Below, in pieces: positions 7,494 through 14,693 of a stretch of 21,609 nt of DNA. The first letter of the stretch is position 1; each line of letters begins with the position of its first letter. The notes under the pieces were generated by a model. It was not told the DNA's origin, made no database searches, and saw only the letters and a list, made by a program, of their open reading frames with translations. Both the position numbers and the translations under genes were made by a program. The DNA is from Acidimicrobiia bacterium (lineage in GTDB: Bacteria > Actinomycetota > Acidimicrobiia > UBA5794 > JAOTWH01), in NCBI GenBank assembly GCA_029863035.1, contig JAOTWH010000013.1, positions 1 through 21,609 of the forward strand, read 5' to 3'.

Positions 7494-7523
7494 GTCGGTT
7501 GCCGTGCAACGAATATAACCGAC
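7494..7523. promoter_or_regulatory. nested inverted repeats over a candidate -10 box
   Basis: Outer arms GTCGGTT (7494-7500) and AACCGAC (7517-7523) enclose an inner palindrome GTTGC-CGT-GCAAC (7498-7510). On the minus strand TATATT (7517-7512) is a good -10 match for the YCII-like gene, about 35 nt before its start; I found no convincing -35. A repressor site or a 5' hairpin would both fit. Confidence 0.35.
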
Positions 7524-7546
7524 TGGCTTCTGCGTGCCCGCTTCGG

Positions 7547-8362
7547 TCAGAGGTCGGCTGCCAGCGCAGCCATCAACTCGTTGGCGCCACTGAGAACAGG
7601 TTCGCCGTGCCCGAAGTAGGCCGTGTCGAAGTCGAGCCCGGCCAGTTTCTTGACCGACTCGTTGGCAGTTGGCATATCGGGAGTGAACTGCGGATTGGCA
7701 CCGGACACGCCGCCATCGGTGCCGTTGAGGGCATCGCCCGCCACCAGGACTTTGTTGTTCGAGTCGTAGGCGCTGATGTGGCCCACTGTGTGACCAGGCG
7801 TTTCCACGATCTCCAGCCCGAACACCTCATCGCCGTCGCTCACCGCGTTGATAGGACGAGGGGAGTCCATGGCACCGATGTCGGCCTCGCCGGCGTAGGC
7901 AGCGGCGCCGCTGGCAGCCGTCATCACCGCGCTGAGGCTCCCGATGTGATCGGGATGGAGGTGGGTGAGGATGACATGACCAACCCCTCCCCAATCGAGG
8001 CCCACTGCGGTGAGGGCGTTCTCGATGTCATCAGCACTGCCCGGATTCCCGGTGTCGACCACCACCGCCTTGTCGCCGCGGGCCAATACATAGGCCGACA
8101 CGTTCCCCAGGAGCACCCGGGACCATGTCCCTGGGAAGTCATCCTCGGTCGGTTCTGAGGTCGCAATGTCGGCGGGGGTCGTTGTCGCGCTGGTGGGGGC
8201 GTTGGTAGCTGGGGGCTCGGTGGCGGAAGGTTCTGTAGAAGAGGTCGCTCTTTCGCTGTCGCTGGAGCAAGCCGCCACCAGCGGTCCGAACACCGCCACC
8301 GCCACGACGCCTTTGCCGAGGTCGTTGAGGAACATGCGCCGCGAGATACGCCGGACCGTCAT
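7547..8362 (-). CDS. Tat-exported lipoprotein, metallo-beta-lactamase-fold hydrolase
   Basis: 271 aa. The N-terminus SRRMFLNDLGKG, a hydrophobic stretch and LVAAC (lipidated Cys32) form a combined twin-arginine and lipobox signal, so the protein is probably anchored outside the membrane. A Thr/Pro/Ser/Ala-rich linker (about 36-70) precedes the catalytic domain. THLHPDH gives His134, His136, Asp138 and His139; ETPGH gives His191; AGD gives Asp210; GHGEP gives His252. This is a complete two-metal set for the glyoxalase II/MBL hydrolase superfamily. The substrate is unknown; absence of zinc ligands typical of one antibiotic class does not support calling it a beta-lactamase. ATG start with no good Shine-Dalgarno sequence. 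It is transcribed away from the sugar acetyltransferase gene at 8572. Confidence 0.9.
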   Translation of the reverse strand: MTVRRISRRMFLNDLGKGVVAVAVFGPLVAACSSDSERATSSTEPSATEPPATNAPTSATTTPADIATSEPTEDDFPGTWSRVLLGNVSAYVLARGDKAVVVDTGNPGSADDIENALTAVGLDWGGVGHVILTHLHPDHIGSLSAVMTAASGAAAYAGEADIGAMDSPRPINAVSDGDEVFGLEIVETPGHTVGHISAYDSNNKVLVAGDALNGTDGGVSGANPQFTPDMPTANESVKKLAGLDFDTAYFGHGEPVLSGANELMAALAADL

Positions 8363-8571
8363 GGCGGCGAGGTTAGGCCCGCTCGCTCACTAGGCGATGG
8401 CGAACCTGTATCGAGTGGTGGAAAAGTCCGACTACCGTATTGGTTCTGACTTCCAAGTTGGGCCCACCGTACGACTGCGTGGGTGGAGGCGGCTGAGCGG
8501 TCGATATTCAACCGAGTCGCTCCTGTGGACGTCGAGGGCTGAAACTCTAAGCAGACCGGGGCGGAGATCGA
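8363..8571. other. divergent intergenic region, no clear element
   Basis: 209 bp between two divergent genes, so it should hold promoters for both. I could not find a convincing -35/-10 pair, operator or hairpin. An open frame that overlaps it from 8397 has no recognisable content and runs into the acetyltransferase gene in another frame. Confidence 0.5.
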
Positions 8572-9078
8572 ATGGCGGTTACCGAAGTATCAGAAAAGGC
8601 TCTGGTCGCCAACGATGTGGTTCTGGGTGATGGTGTGGTCGTGCGGGCGTTCAGCAATCTCTATGGCTGCAAGATCGGAGACCTGAGCCAGATCGGGCCG
8701 TTCGTTGAGGTCCAGAAGGGTGCGGTGGTTGGGCGCCTTGTCAAGGTGTCGAGTCACTCTTTCATCTGTGAAGGTGTGACGATCGAGGATGAGGCGTTCA
8801 TCGGGCACGGAGTGATGTTCACCAACGACAAATTTCCACAGTCAACTGTTGACGGCCGGTTGAAAGGGGGACGCGATTGGTCGCTCGAGACCACGGTGGT
8901 CGAGCGAGGTGCCTCGATTGGGTCCGGTGCTGTGGTCCTGTCAGGAGTCACCATCGGCGCCGGCGCTTTGGTCGGAGCGGGGAGTGTTGTAACTCGTGAC
9001 GTTCCACCCAAGGCGATCGTTGTTGGCAACCCGGCGAGACTGCTGCGCCTCGTGGGTGAAGGAGAGGACGGAGCGTGA
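8572..9078 (+). CDS. left-handed beta-helix sugar N-acetyltransferase (WbpD/WlbB-like)
   Basis: 168 aa made largely of hexapeptide repeats, for example VLGDGVVV, KIGDLSQIGPFVEV, and from about 115 to 145 SIGSGAVVLSGVTIGAGALVGAG in overlapping units, ending in VVGNPARLLR. The segment FIGHGVMFTNDKFP (about 77-89) resembles the active-site loop of WbpD/WlbB, which acetylate UDP-2-acetamido-3-amino-sugar uronates using acetyl-CoA for O-antigen or related surface glycans. The reaction is inferred from the family; the exact sugar is not certain. The gene directly precedes a broken UDP-sugar dehydrogenase, the enzyme type acting earlier in the same pathway, so this intact gene may be a leftover of a lost glycan locus. 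Codon GC looks a little lower than in its neighbours. Confidence 0.85.
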   Translation: MAVTEVSEKALVANDVVLGDGVVVRAFSNLYGCKIGDLSQIGPFVEVQKGAVVGRLVKVSSHSFICEGVTIEDEAFIGHGVMFTNDKFPQSTVDGRLKGGRDWSLETTVVERGASIGSGAVVLSGVTIGAGALVGAGSVVTRDVPPKAIVVGNPARLLRLVGEGEDGA

Positions 9079-9139
9079 CTTATCTAGCTGAAATGAGCCG
9101 CCCGGCGGGCCTTGGAGTGACGAATCGCGAGGTATGCCA

Positions 9140-9578
9140 ATGACGAAGTATGACATCACGGTCATCGGCGCGGGCTACGTAGGTTTGGTAACCGGGCGCA
9201 GGCTTTGTCGCCTTTGGGCATCAAGTTCGCATCGTCGAGATCGACCCCGTGCGCCTCGATATCTTGGAGCGTGGTGATGTCCCTCTCTTCGAGCCGGGTC
9301 TCGCTGATCAGCTAGACAAGAGCAGACGTGAGGGTTCAATCACATTCCACTCTTCCGTCTCGGATGCACTCGATGGCGCGGCCGAGTGGGGTGAGTTCAC
9401 CGAAATCAACTTCGACGACGTAGCCACCAAGATGAAGGGACGGCTCATGGTCGATGCCCGCAATGTGCTTGAGCCCGACGCGGTACTTCGCAGTGGCTTC
9501 ACCTACGTTGGTGTCGGCAGGAGTATCGCCCCGATCTCCTCGCCTCGTCGGTCCCTCAGTGACCCAGACGCCTGCTGA
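9140..9578 (+). pseudogene. decayed UDP-glucose/UDP-sugar 6-dehydrogenase
   Basis: It begins MTKYDITVIGAGYVGLVTG, the NAD-binding start of this family, then loses frame near 9197. One extra base relative to a GAGFVAFGHQVRIVEID reading is the simplest explanation. The second frame (9198-9578) reads through RLDILERGDVPLFEPGL, a family motif, up to SVSDALDGA and then jumps straight to AEWGEFTEINFDD and RNVLEPDAVLRSGFTYVGVGR, which belong to the C-terminal domain. Roughly 220-250 residues, including the catalytic cysteine region and most of the middle domain, are missing at about 9370-9390. The remains cannot encode a working dehydrogenase. Frameshift plus internal deletion argues against a simple sequencing error. 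Confidence 0.85.
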
Positions 9579-9701
9579 CCCGAAGCTGTGGGTGTGGCAC
9601 GGGGGGCCTTAGGGAAGTTGGCGCTAGTCGCAGTTTGTGGGGCCTGTTTGCAGAGTTCGTTTTTGCGGCCGCTCGGGCTTGTGAAGATTTACTCTTCCCT
9701 T

Positions 9702-10271
9702 ATGGAGGACGAGGTCTACGTCAAGGACCGACCGACCTGGCGCAAGTGGCTGGAGAAGAACCACGACAACCGTCAGTCGGTGTGGATGATCATCTACAAG
9801 AAGGATTCCGGCAAGGGGAGCGTGCCCTATGACGATGCCGTCGAGGAAGCCCTTTGCTTCGGGTGGGTGGACTCGAAGGTCCAAAGTCTGGACGATGAGC
9901 GCTATCGCCAGTACTACTCGGTTCGCAAGCCCAACAGCAATTGGTCGGGGTCCAATAAGAAGCGTGTCGCCAAGCTGATCAAGGCCGGCTTGATGACCGA
10001 GGCGGGCCTGGCGGCGGTGGAAGTGGCGAAGGCGAACGGATCGTGGGAGTTCCTCGACGATATCGAGGCGATGGTCGTTCCCGATGACCTGGCAAAGGCG
10101 CTGGCTGGGAGGAAAGGGGCCAGAAGGTACTTCGATAAGTGCAGCCCCTCGGCGCGCCAGGGGATGTTGATGTGGGTCAAGAGTGCCAAACGCGAGGAGA
10201 CTCGCGCCAAGCGGATTGGGGAGATCGCGGGCGCTGCGGCCAAAGGGGAGTTGCCGCTGCCGTATCTGTAG
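9702..10271 (+). CDS. YdeI/OmpD-associated-like protein
   Basis: 189 aa from ATG 9702. The sequence DRPTWRKWLEKN at the start, EEALCFGWVDSK (about 49-59) and RKPNSNWSGSNKKR (75-88) are hallmarks of the YdeI/bacteriocin-protection family, whose biochemical role is unresolved. An open frame extends upstream to 9588, but the extra 38 residues look unlike the family; a GTG at 9681 is another possible start. No strong Shine-Dalgarno sequence is visible. The 120 bp before it, after the dehydrogenase pseudogene, show no recognisable feature. Downstream lies copy 1 of the modular palindromic repeat, then dinB on the other strand. Confidence 0.8.
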   Translation: MEDEVYVKDRPTWRKWLEKNHDNRQSVWMIIYKKDSGKGSVPYDDAVEEALCFGWVDSKVQSLDDERYRQYYSVRKPNSNWSGSNKKRVAKLIKAGLMTEAGLAAVEVAKANGSWEFLDDIEAMVVPDDLAKALAGRKGARRYFDKCSPSARQGMLMWVKSAKREETRAKRIGEIAGAAAKGELPLPYL

Positions 10272-10293
10272 GGCTTTGCATTCGCGGTAGTGA

Positions 10294-10470
10294 TTGACAC
10301 CCTCCCCTTACCCCTCCCGCAAGCGGGAGGGGAATCAAGAACTCCCCTTGCGCTCCCGCGAGCGGGCGGGGAAACTCGTCGGAGTCTGCGAAGGGTTCGC
10401 ACCCCCATCCCCCTCGCTTCGCTCGGGGTACTTCCCCCGCTTCGCGGGAGAAGGGAAGACGCGCGAGGGG
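10294..10470 (+). repeat. modular palindromic repeat, copy 1
   Basis: Module A begins TTGACACCCTCCCC and contains a 10-bp hairpin, CCCCTCCCGC-AA-GCGGGAGGGG (10311-10332). A second short hairpin (CCCGC...GCGGG) follows at 10355-10366. A shortened module B starts GCACCCCCATCCCC (10399) and ends with TACTTCCCCCGCTTCGCGGG and AGAAGGGAAGACGCG (10429-10463). Copies 2 and 3 lie at 11807 and 13408. It may help end transcripts from the two convergent flanking genes. No coding content. Confidence 0.85.
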
Positions 10471-10512
10471 AGGGGAAGACGTGGCGTAGCGCCCCCAACT
10501 CTATGGCCGGGT

Positions 10513-11748
10513 CTAATCGTCCTTCTTTTCGGCCAGCTCCCTGAACTCGTCAGGGACTGACTGGCGGCCGAATACGACGCCGCCGTGGCCCACTGCTTCC
10601 TTTCCAAAGCGTTCTCGGGCTTGGTCGATCGCCCGGTCCAGCTCCCAGCGCCGCACACCCTCGTCGCTGCCGGCCCCGGACTCGCCTTGGCCCAATGCCA
10701 GCTCGAGCTGGAGGGCGGTTCCCTCCCGGAGTCCTGATACCGAAACACCGAGCAGGCTGATCTCGTGGATCTTCTCTTCCTTGATGGCCTGGTGGGCGAG
10801 CTCTAGGGCAACGCGGTGGATGGCGTCGGACCCCGAGATGGCCGAGCCCAGCGTGCGACGGCGCGAGATGGCTCTTTGCTCGGGGATGCGGATGCGAATC
10901 GCGATGGTCCTGCCGCCGCGGTCCTTTTTGCGGAGCCGGGTGCCCACGCGGTCGGCTAGGCGCATAAGCGTCTGCGACACCAACTCATCCGTTGGGGCTT
11001 GGCGGGGGAGAGCGCTCTGGGCGCCCATCGACCCGGATCGCCGGTGGCGCTCAACTCCTCGCGGGTCGCGGTTCCAAGCCAGGGCGTTGAGGTGCTTGCC
11101 CGCGGCGTCACCCAGCATTCTCTCCAGGGCCTGGGGCTTCAACTGGGCGAGCTCGCCGATTGTGTGGACACCCCGCTCGGCCAGCTTCGCCTGGGTGACC
11201 GGGCCCACGCCCCACACCAGCCTGACCGGTAGTGGGTGGAGGAACTCCATCTCGTGATCTGGCTCGACCACCACCAGCCCATCGGGCTTGGCAACCTGGC
11301 TGGCGACCTTGGCCAGAAACTTGGTGCGGGCCGCTCCGATCGACAGTGGTAGACCCGTTTCGTCGAGGACCCTCTTGCGCAAAGCCCGAGCCATCGTTGC
11401 TGAGTCTCCGAAGAGATGGGTGGACCCCGACACATCGAGCCAAGCCTCGTCGATAGAGATGCGCTCGACGATGGGTGTGAGGTCCCCGCAGATGTCGAAG
11501 ACCTGGTCGCTGAGCCGTTGGTACTCGGAGAAGTGACCGGGGACGGTCACCAATTGGGGGCACAGGGACCGAGCCTGGCGGGTGGGCATGCCGGATTGGA
11601 CTCCGTAGTGCTTCGCTTCATAGGAGGACGCCAGCACCACTCCAGCGCCGACCGCTATCGGTTTGCCGCGCAGGGCTGGGTTGAGCAGCTGCTCTACCGA
11701 TGCGTAGAACGCGTCCAGATCGACGTGAAGGATGTCCGCTGACGCCAC
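10513..11748 (-). CDS. dinB: Y-family DNA polymerase IV
   Basis: 411 aa translesion DNA polymerase. The catalytic acids are Asp10 (in HVDLDAFYASVEQ), Asp100 and Glu101 (in SIDEAWLDV); SYEAKHYGV and the steric-gate region DAFYASVE match DinB. The palm, fingers and thumb run to about 235, with a little-finger domain after about 250. TALQLELALGQ near 345-360 is positioned like a beta-clamp-binding motif, though degenerate; the terminus shows no clear QxxLF. The start is GTG with no strong Shine-Dalgarno sequence. DinB copies bypass damaged template bases at the cost of fidelity; no LexA box or partner gene (imuA, dnaE2) is seen here. It is flanked on both sides by same-orientation copies of the palindromic repeat. 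Confidence 0.93.
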   Translation of the reverse strand: MASADILHVDLDAFYASVEQLLNPALRGKPIAVGAGVVLASSYEAKHYGVQSGMPTRQARSLCPQLVTVPGHFSEYQRLSDQVFDICGDLTPIVERISIDEAWLDVSGSTHLFGDSATMARALRKRVLDETGLPLSIGAARTKFLAKVASQVAKPDGLVVVEPDHEMEFLHPLPVRLVWGVGPVTQAKLAERGVHTIGELAQLKPQALERMLGDAAGKHLNALAWNRDPRGVERHRRSGSMGAQSALPRQAPTDELVSQTLMRLADRVGTRLRKKDRGGRTIAIRIRIPEQRAISRRRTLGSAISGSDAIHRVALELAHQAIKEEKIHEISLLGVSVSGLREGTALQLELALGQGESGAGSDEGVRRWELDRAIDQARERFGKEAVGHGGVVFGRQSVPDEFRELAEKKDD

Positions 11749-11806
11749 GCCTCAGTATCGCGCACGGGTGTGACGCGATGTGGGGGCGGTCGGTCGCGCC
11801 GGCATC

Positions 11807-11990
11807 TTCGGACGGGTTGACACCCTCCCCTTACCCCTCCCGCAAGCGGGAGGGGAGAACAACGCGCGGCGGCTCTTCTGGGGTCCGCACCCCCTTCCCT
11901 CGGGCAAGAGTCCCCCTCCGCCTCGCTTTGCTCGGCACCTCCCCCAAACGGGGGAGGAGACAGGCCCGAGGTACTTCCCCCGCTTCGCGG
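11807..11990 (+). repeat. modular palindromic repeat, copy 2
   Basis: Module A (TCGGACGGGTTGACACCCTC at 11808 onward) has the hairpin CCCCTCCCGC-AA-GCGGGAGGGG at 11834-11855. Module B (11887-11990) contains CCTCGCTTTGCTCGGCACCT and a hairpin CCTCCCCC-AAAC-GGGGGAGG (11938-11957), then ends at CCCCCGCTTCGCGG, truncated relative to copy 1 and copy 3. The order is A then B. Confidence 0.88.
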
Positions 11991-12005
11991 CCCGGCTTCT
12001 TGGAG

Positions 12006-12024
12006 AGGTCGAGCTGGTCGACCT
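12006..12024. promoter_or_regulatory. inverted repeat upstream of the cystathionine synthase-like gene
   Basis: AGGTCGA (12006-12012) and TCGACCT (12018-12024), a perfect 7-bp inverted repeat with a 5-bp spacer, 97 bp before the gene start. It could be an operator or the upper stem of a leader hairpin. I recognise no regulator for it. Confidence 0.35.
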
Positions 12025-12066
12025 ACCGCAAATCATCGTCGTAGGGCCGATCGACCCTTGGTGCGG

Positions 12067-12082
12067 CGGCCTCGCGAGGCCG
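12067..12082. promoter_or_regulatory. 16-bp perfect palindrome before the ribosome binding site
   Basis: CGGCCTCGCGAGGCCG is self-complementary over all 16 bases and ends 28 bp before the AGGAGG of the downstream gene. A dimeric regulator site is possible. In GC-rich DNA such a palindrome could also be chance, so confidence is limited. Confidence 0.35.
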
Positions 12083-12120
12083 ACCATAAGGGGAAACTGA
12101 TCCTTGACCAGGAGGTCGGC

Positions 12121-13395
12121 ATGAGCGGTGGCTGGAAGCGCGAGATCAAGGGCAAGAAACTCAAGCCGGAGTCGCTGATGATGGGTTATGGCTACGAGCC
12201 GGCCTGGTCCGAAGGCGCCCTCAAGAGCCCCATCTTCCAGACCTCCACCTTCGCCTTCGAAACAGCAGAGGACGGCAAGGCCTTTTTCGAGCTCGCCTAC
12301 GGACTGCGAGAGCCCGATCCCGGAGAGAAGCCGGGGCTCATCTACAGCCGGATCAACAACCCCGACCTGGAGATCCTCGAGGACCGCCTGGCGCTCTGGG
12401 ACGACGCAGAGGCGTGCGCGGTCTTCTCCAGCGGGATGGCAGCCATCACCACCACCCTTTTGTCATACCTCCGACCCGGCGACGCCCTGCTTTACAGCAG
12501 GCCCATCTATGGCGGGGTCGATCACTTCACCACCCACGTCCTTCCGGATCTCGGCATCACGCCGATAGGTTTCCCCGCCGGGGCTAGTGCCGCCGAGATC
12601 GAGGACATAGTCGACGACAACGATGCGACGGATCGGATCGCCTTCATCATCATCGAGACGCCCGCCAACCCCACCAACGTGCTCGTCGACATCGAGATGT
12701 GCGCGGCGCTCGCCGCCAAGTACTCCACCTCGACAAGAAGGGTCCTGCTTGGAGTTGACAACACGTTCCTCGGCCCCGTCTTCCAGCACCCACTGCATCA
12801 CGGCGCCGACCTCGTCATCTACTCGGCAACCAAGTACATCGGCGGGCACAGCGACGTAGTGGCCGGGGCCGTGAGCGGGTCCACCGAGGCGCTGGCACCG
12901 GTTCTCGCCATGCGGACCTTCCTCGGCAACGCCATCGGTCCGTGGACCGGCTGGCTGCTAATGCGCAGCCTGGAGACCCTCAAGCTGCGCATGGAGCGCC
13001 AGGTCGAGACGGCGCAACGCATCGCCCAATGGCTGATCGAACAGCCCAAGGTGCAGGACGTCCTCTATCTGGGCCTGCTGCCTCCCGATGAACCGCAGAT
13101 GGAGGTCTATAAGCGGCAGTGCCTCTCCCCCGGCGCCATGATCTCGATCTTGCTCGAAGGTGGGGAGGCCGAGTCCTTCCGCTTCCTCAACTCCCTCCAG
13201 CTGGTCAACCTGGCGGTGAGCCTCGGCGGCACCGAGTCGCTGGCTGAGCACCCGTGCACCATGACCCACGCCGACGTGCCGCTGGAGGAGAAGATCCGCC
13301 TCGGCGTCGGCCACAATCTGGTGCGCCTGTCGGTCGGCGTCGAGGACCCTGATGACCTCATCCTCGACCTGGCCCAGGCGCTCGAGGCGGTGTAG
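12121..13395 (+). CDS. cystathionine gamma-synthase family PLP enzyme
   Basis: 424 aa, fold-type I, Cys/Met-metabolism family. The Schiff-base lysine is Lys238 in SATKYIGGHSD. YSRINNPDLEILEDRLA and SSGMAAI are the substrate/cofactor-binding segments near the N-terminus; ETPANPTN and VDNTF follow. The N-terminal arm LKPESLMMGYGYEPAWSEGA is longer than in classical MetB, as in a subgroup annotated only as cystathionine gamma-synthase family. The reaction could be gamma-synthase, gamma-lyase or methionine gamma-lyase; the sequence does not decide. AGGAGG (12110-12115) with a 5-nt spacer sets the start at 12121; an upstream in-frame extension from 12058 overlaps the palindrome and is unlikely. 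Not in a met operon: copies 2 and 3 of the palindromic repeat flank it. Confidence 0.9.
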   Translation: MSGGWKREIKGKKLKPESLMMGYGYEPAWSEGALKSPIFQTSTFAFETAEDGKAFFELAYGLREPDPGEKPGLIYSRINNPDLEILEDRLALWDDAEACAVFSSGMAAITTTLLSYLRPGDALLYSRPIYGGVDHFTTHVLPDLGITPIGFPAGASAAEIEDIVDDNDATDRIAFIIIETPANPTNVLVDIEMCAALAAKYSTSTRRVLLGVDNTFLGPVFQHPLHHGADLVIYSATKYIGGHSDVVAGAVSGSTEALAPVLAMRTFLGNAIGPWTGWLLMRSLETLKLRMERQVETAQRIAQWLIEQPKVQDVLYLGLLPPDEPQMEVYKRQCLSPGAMISILLEGGEAESFRFLNSLQLVNLAVSLGGTESLAEHPCTMTHADVPLEEKIRLGVGHNLVRLSVGVEDPDDLILDLAQALEAV

Positions 13396-13407
13396 GGGCG
13401 AAGGGCA

Positions 13408-13600
13408 GCACCCCCATCCCCTTGGGCAAGAGCCCCCTCCGCCTCGCTTTGCTCGGCACCTCCCCCGATGGGGAGGAGACGGGCCCGAGGTACTTCCCCC
13501 GCTTCGCGGGAGAAGGGAAGACGCGTCGGGGTCCTCGGACGGGTTGACACCCTCCCTTCTCCCCTCCCGCAAGCGGGAGGGGAGAAGAACGCGTCCCTCG
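13408..13600 (+). repeat. modular palindromic repeat, copy 3
   Basis: Module B comes first (13408-13525), with the hairpin CCTCCCC-CGAT-GGGGAGG (13459-13476) and a full end CGCTTCGCGGGAGAAGGG. Module A follows at about 13534, with TTGACACC and a 15-bp hairpin: CTTCTCCCCTCCCGC (13556-13570) pairs with GCGGGAGGGGAGAAG (13573-13587). The order is B then A, reversed from copy 2, although both modules keep the same strand. Confidence 0.88.
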
Positions 13601-13665
13601 CTGAGAAGGGGGGAACCAACCGAAGCGGCTAATCTGACCTCGTTCACACTGAAAGGGTGGGGTGA

Positions 13666-14577
13666 ATGGAGCCCGTCAAGAGCATCTGGATGGATGGCGA
13701 ACTCGTGCCGTGGGCCGAGGCGAATGTCCACGTGCTCACTCACGGCCTTCATTACGGCACCGGTGTCTTCGAGGGGATCCGGGCCTACGGCAACGATGAG
13801 GGGACGGCGGTCTTCAGGCTGAGCGACCACATGCAGCGTCTTCACAACTCTGCGACCACATACTCCATCCCGCTCAAATACTCAGTCGACGAGTTGGCCG
13901 CTGCTACCCGCCAGCTCCTGTTGGACAACGAACTCGACTCGGCCTACATCCGCCCCATCGTGTTCTACGGGAGCGGCACCATGGGGCTCAATCCCTCCAA
14001 GGCCACGGTGGTTGCCTCGATCGTCGCCTTCCATTGGGGCGCCTACCTGGGGGAGGAGGGGCTCCAGAATGGCATTCGGGTCAAGATCGCCTCGTGGGCT
14101 CGCATCTCACCCCGCTCTTTCCCGGCCGGCAAGGCCACCGGTCCATACATCAATTCGGTTCTTGCCAACCAAGAGGCCACCAGCGCCGGTTACGACGAGG
14201 CGCTATTGCTGACGGAGGCTGGCAACGTGTCTGAAGGCAGCGGCGAGAACCTGTTCGTGGTGAGAGACGGTGAGGTGTTGACGCCGCCGGTGTCGGACGG
14301 CTGCCTCAACGGCATTACCCGCCAATCGGTGATACAGCTACTGGCCGACGATGGCCAAGAGGTCATCGAGAAGTCGATGACGCGTGACGATCTCTACGCG
14401 GCTGACGAGCTCTTCTTCACCGGTACCGCTGCCGAGGTCACGCCGATTCGCCATCTTGACGATCATGAAGTTGGCGACGGCACACCCGGTCTAATCACCA
14501 GGCGAGCCCAGGAGCTGTTCCGCGATGCGGTTGGCGGCAAGCTTGCGGCCTATCGGGACTGGCTCGACTACATCTAG
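13666..14577 (+). CDS. ilvE: branched-chain amino-acid aminotransferase
   Basis: 303 aa, fold-type IV PLP aminotransferase. The PLP lysine is Lys156 in PAGKATGPYINSVLANQEA, close to the usual position of about 160, and EGSGENLFVV (190-199) is a family signature; FEGIRAY is near the N-terminus. It makes leucine, isoleucine and valine from their 2-keto acids, completing the pathway of the leu genes about 3 kb to the right. D-amino-acid transaminase or ADC lyase is less likely, because GIRAY and FAGKATG-type motifs are those of IlvE. ATG start preceded by GAAAGGG about 8 nt upstream. Followed by a terminator-like hairpin and the DAHP synthase gene on the same strand. Confidence 0.93.
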   Translation: MEPVKSIWMDGELVPWAEANVHVLTHGLHYGTGVFEGIRAYGNDEGTAVFRLSDHMQRLHNSATTYSIPLKYSVDELAAATRQLLLDNELDSAYIRPIVFYGSGTMGLNPSKATVVASIVAFHWGAYLGEEGLQNGIRVKIASWARISPRSFPAGKATGPYINSVLANQEATSAGYDEALLLTEAGNVSEGSGENLFVVRDGEVLTPPVSDGCLNGITRQSVIQLLADDGQEVIEKSMTRDDLYAADELFFTGTAAEVTPIRHLDDHEVGDGTPGLITRRAQELFRDAVGGKLAAYRDWLDYI

Positions 14578-14632
14578 GCGCCAGCGCTTGGCCCCTAACG
14601 AGTAGCTGTTAGCCTTTCTTGTTCGTCCTGGA

Positions 14633-14656
14633 CCGAGCAGCAGCCTCGGTTTTTTT
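14633..14656 (+). terminator. intrinsic terminator or attenuator between ilvE and DAHP synthase
   Basis: CCGAG-CAGCAGC-CTCGG (5-bp stem, extendable by one A-T pair) followed by seven T residues (14650-14656). This is the only hairpin with a clear T-tract in the window. It is 56 nt after ilvE and 37 nt before the DAHP synthase ATG. Confidence 0.65.
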
Positions 14657-14693
14657 GTGCCCTATAGAACGGGGCGCATCTGGAAGGCATCAC

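Noticed and set aside
7547..8362. beta-lactamase resistance gene
   Set aside because: The metal-binding set is shared by the whole MBL-fold superfamily, and the lipoprotein architecture gives no evidence for beta-lactam hydrolysis.
8397..8630. 77-codon frame before the sugar acetyltransferase
   Set aside because: No Shine-Dalgarno sequence or recognisable content, and it overlaps the start of the acetyltransferase in another frame.
10294..13600. CRISPR array
   Set aside because: The repeats are only three, far apart, with genes between them and variable module order; no regular spacers.
14578..14693. T-box riboswitch before the DAHP synthase gene
   Set aside because: The leader is too short and lacks the conserved T-box sequence near the terminator.
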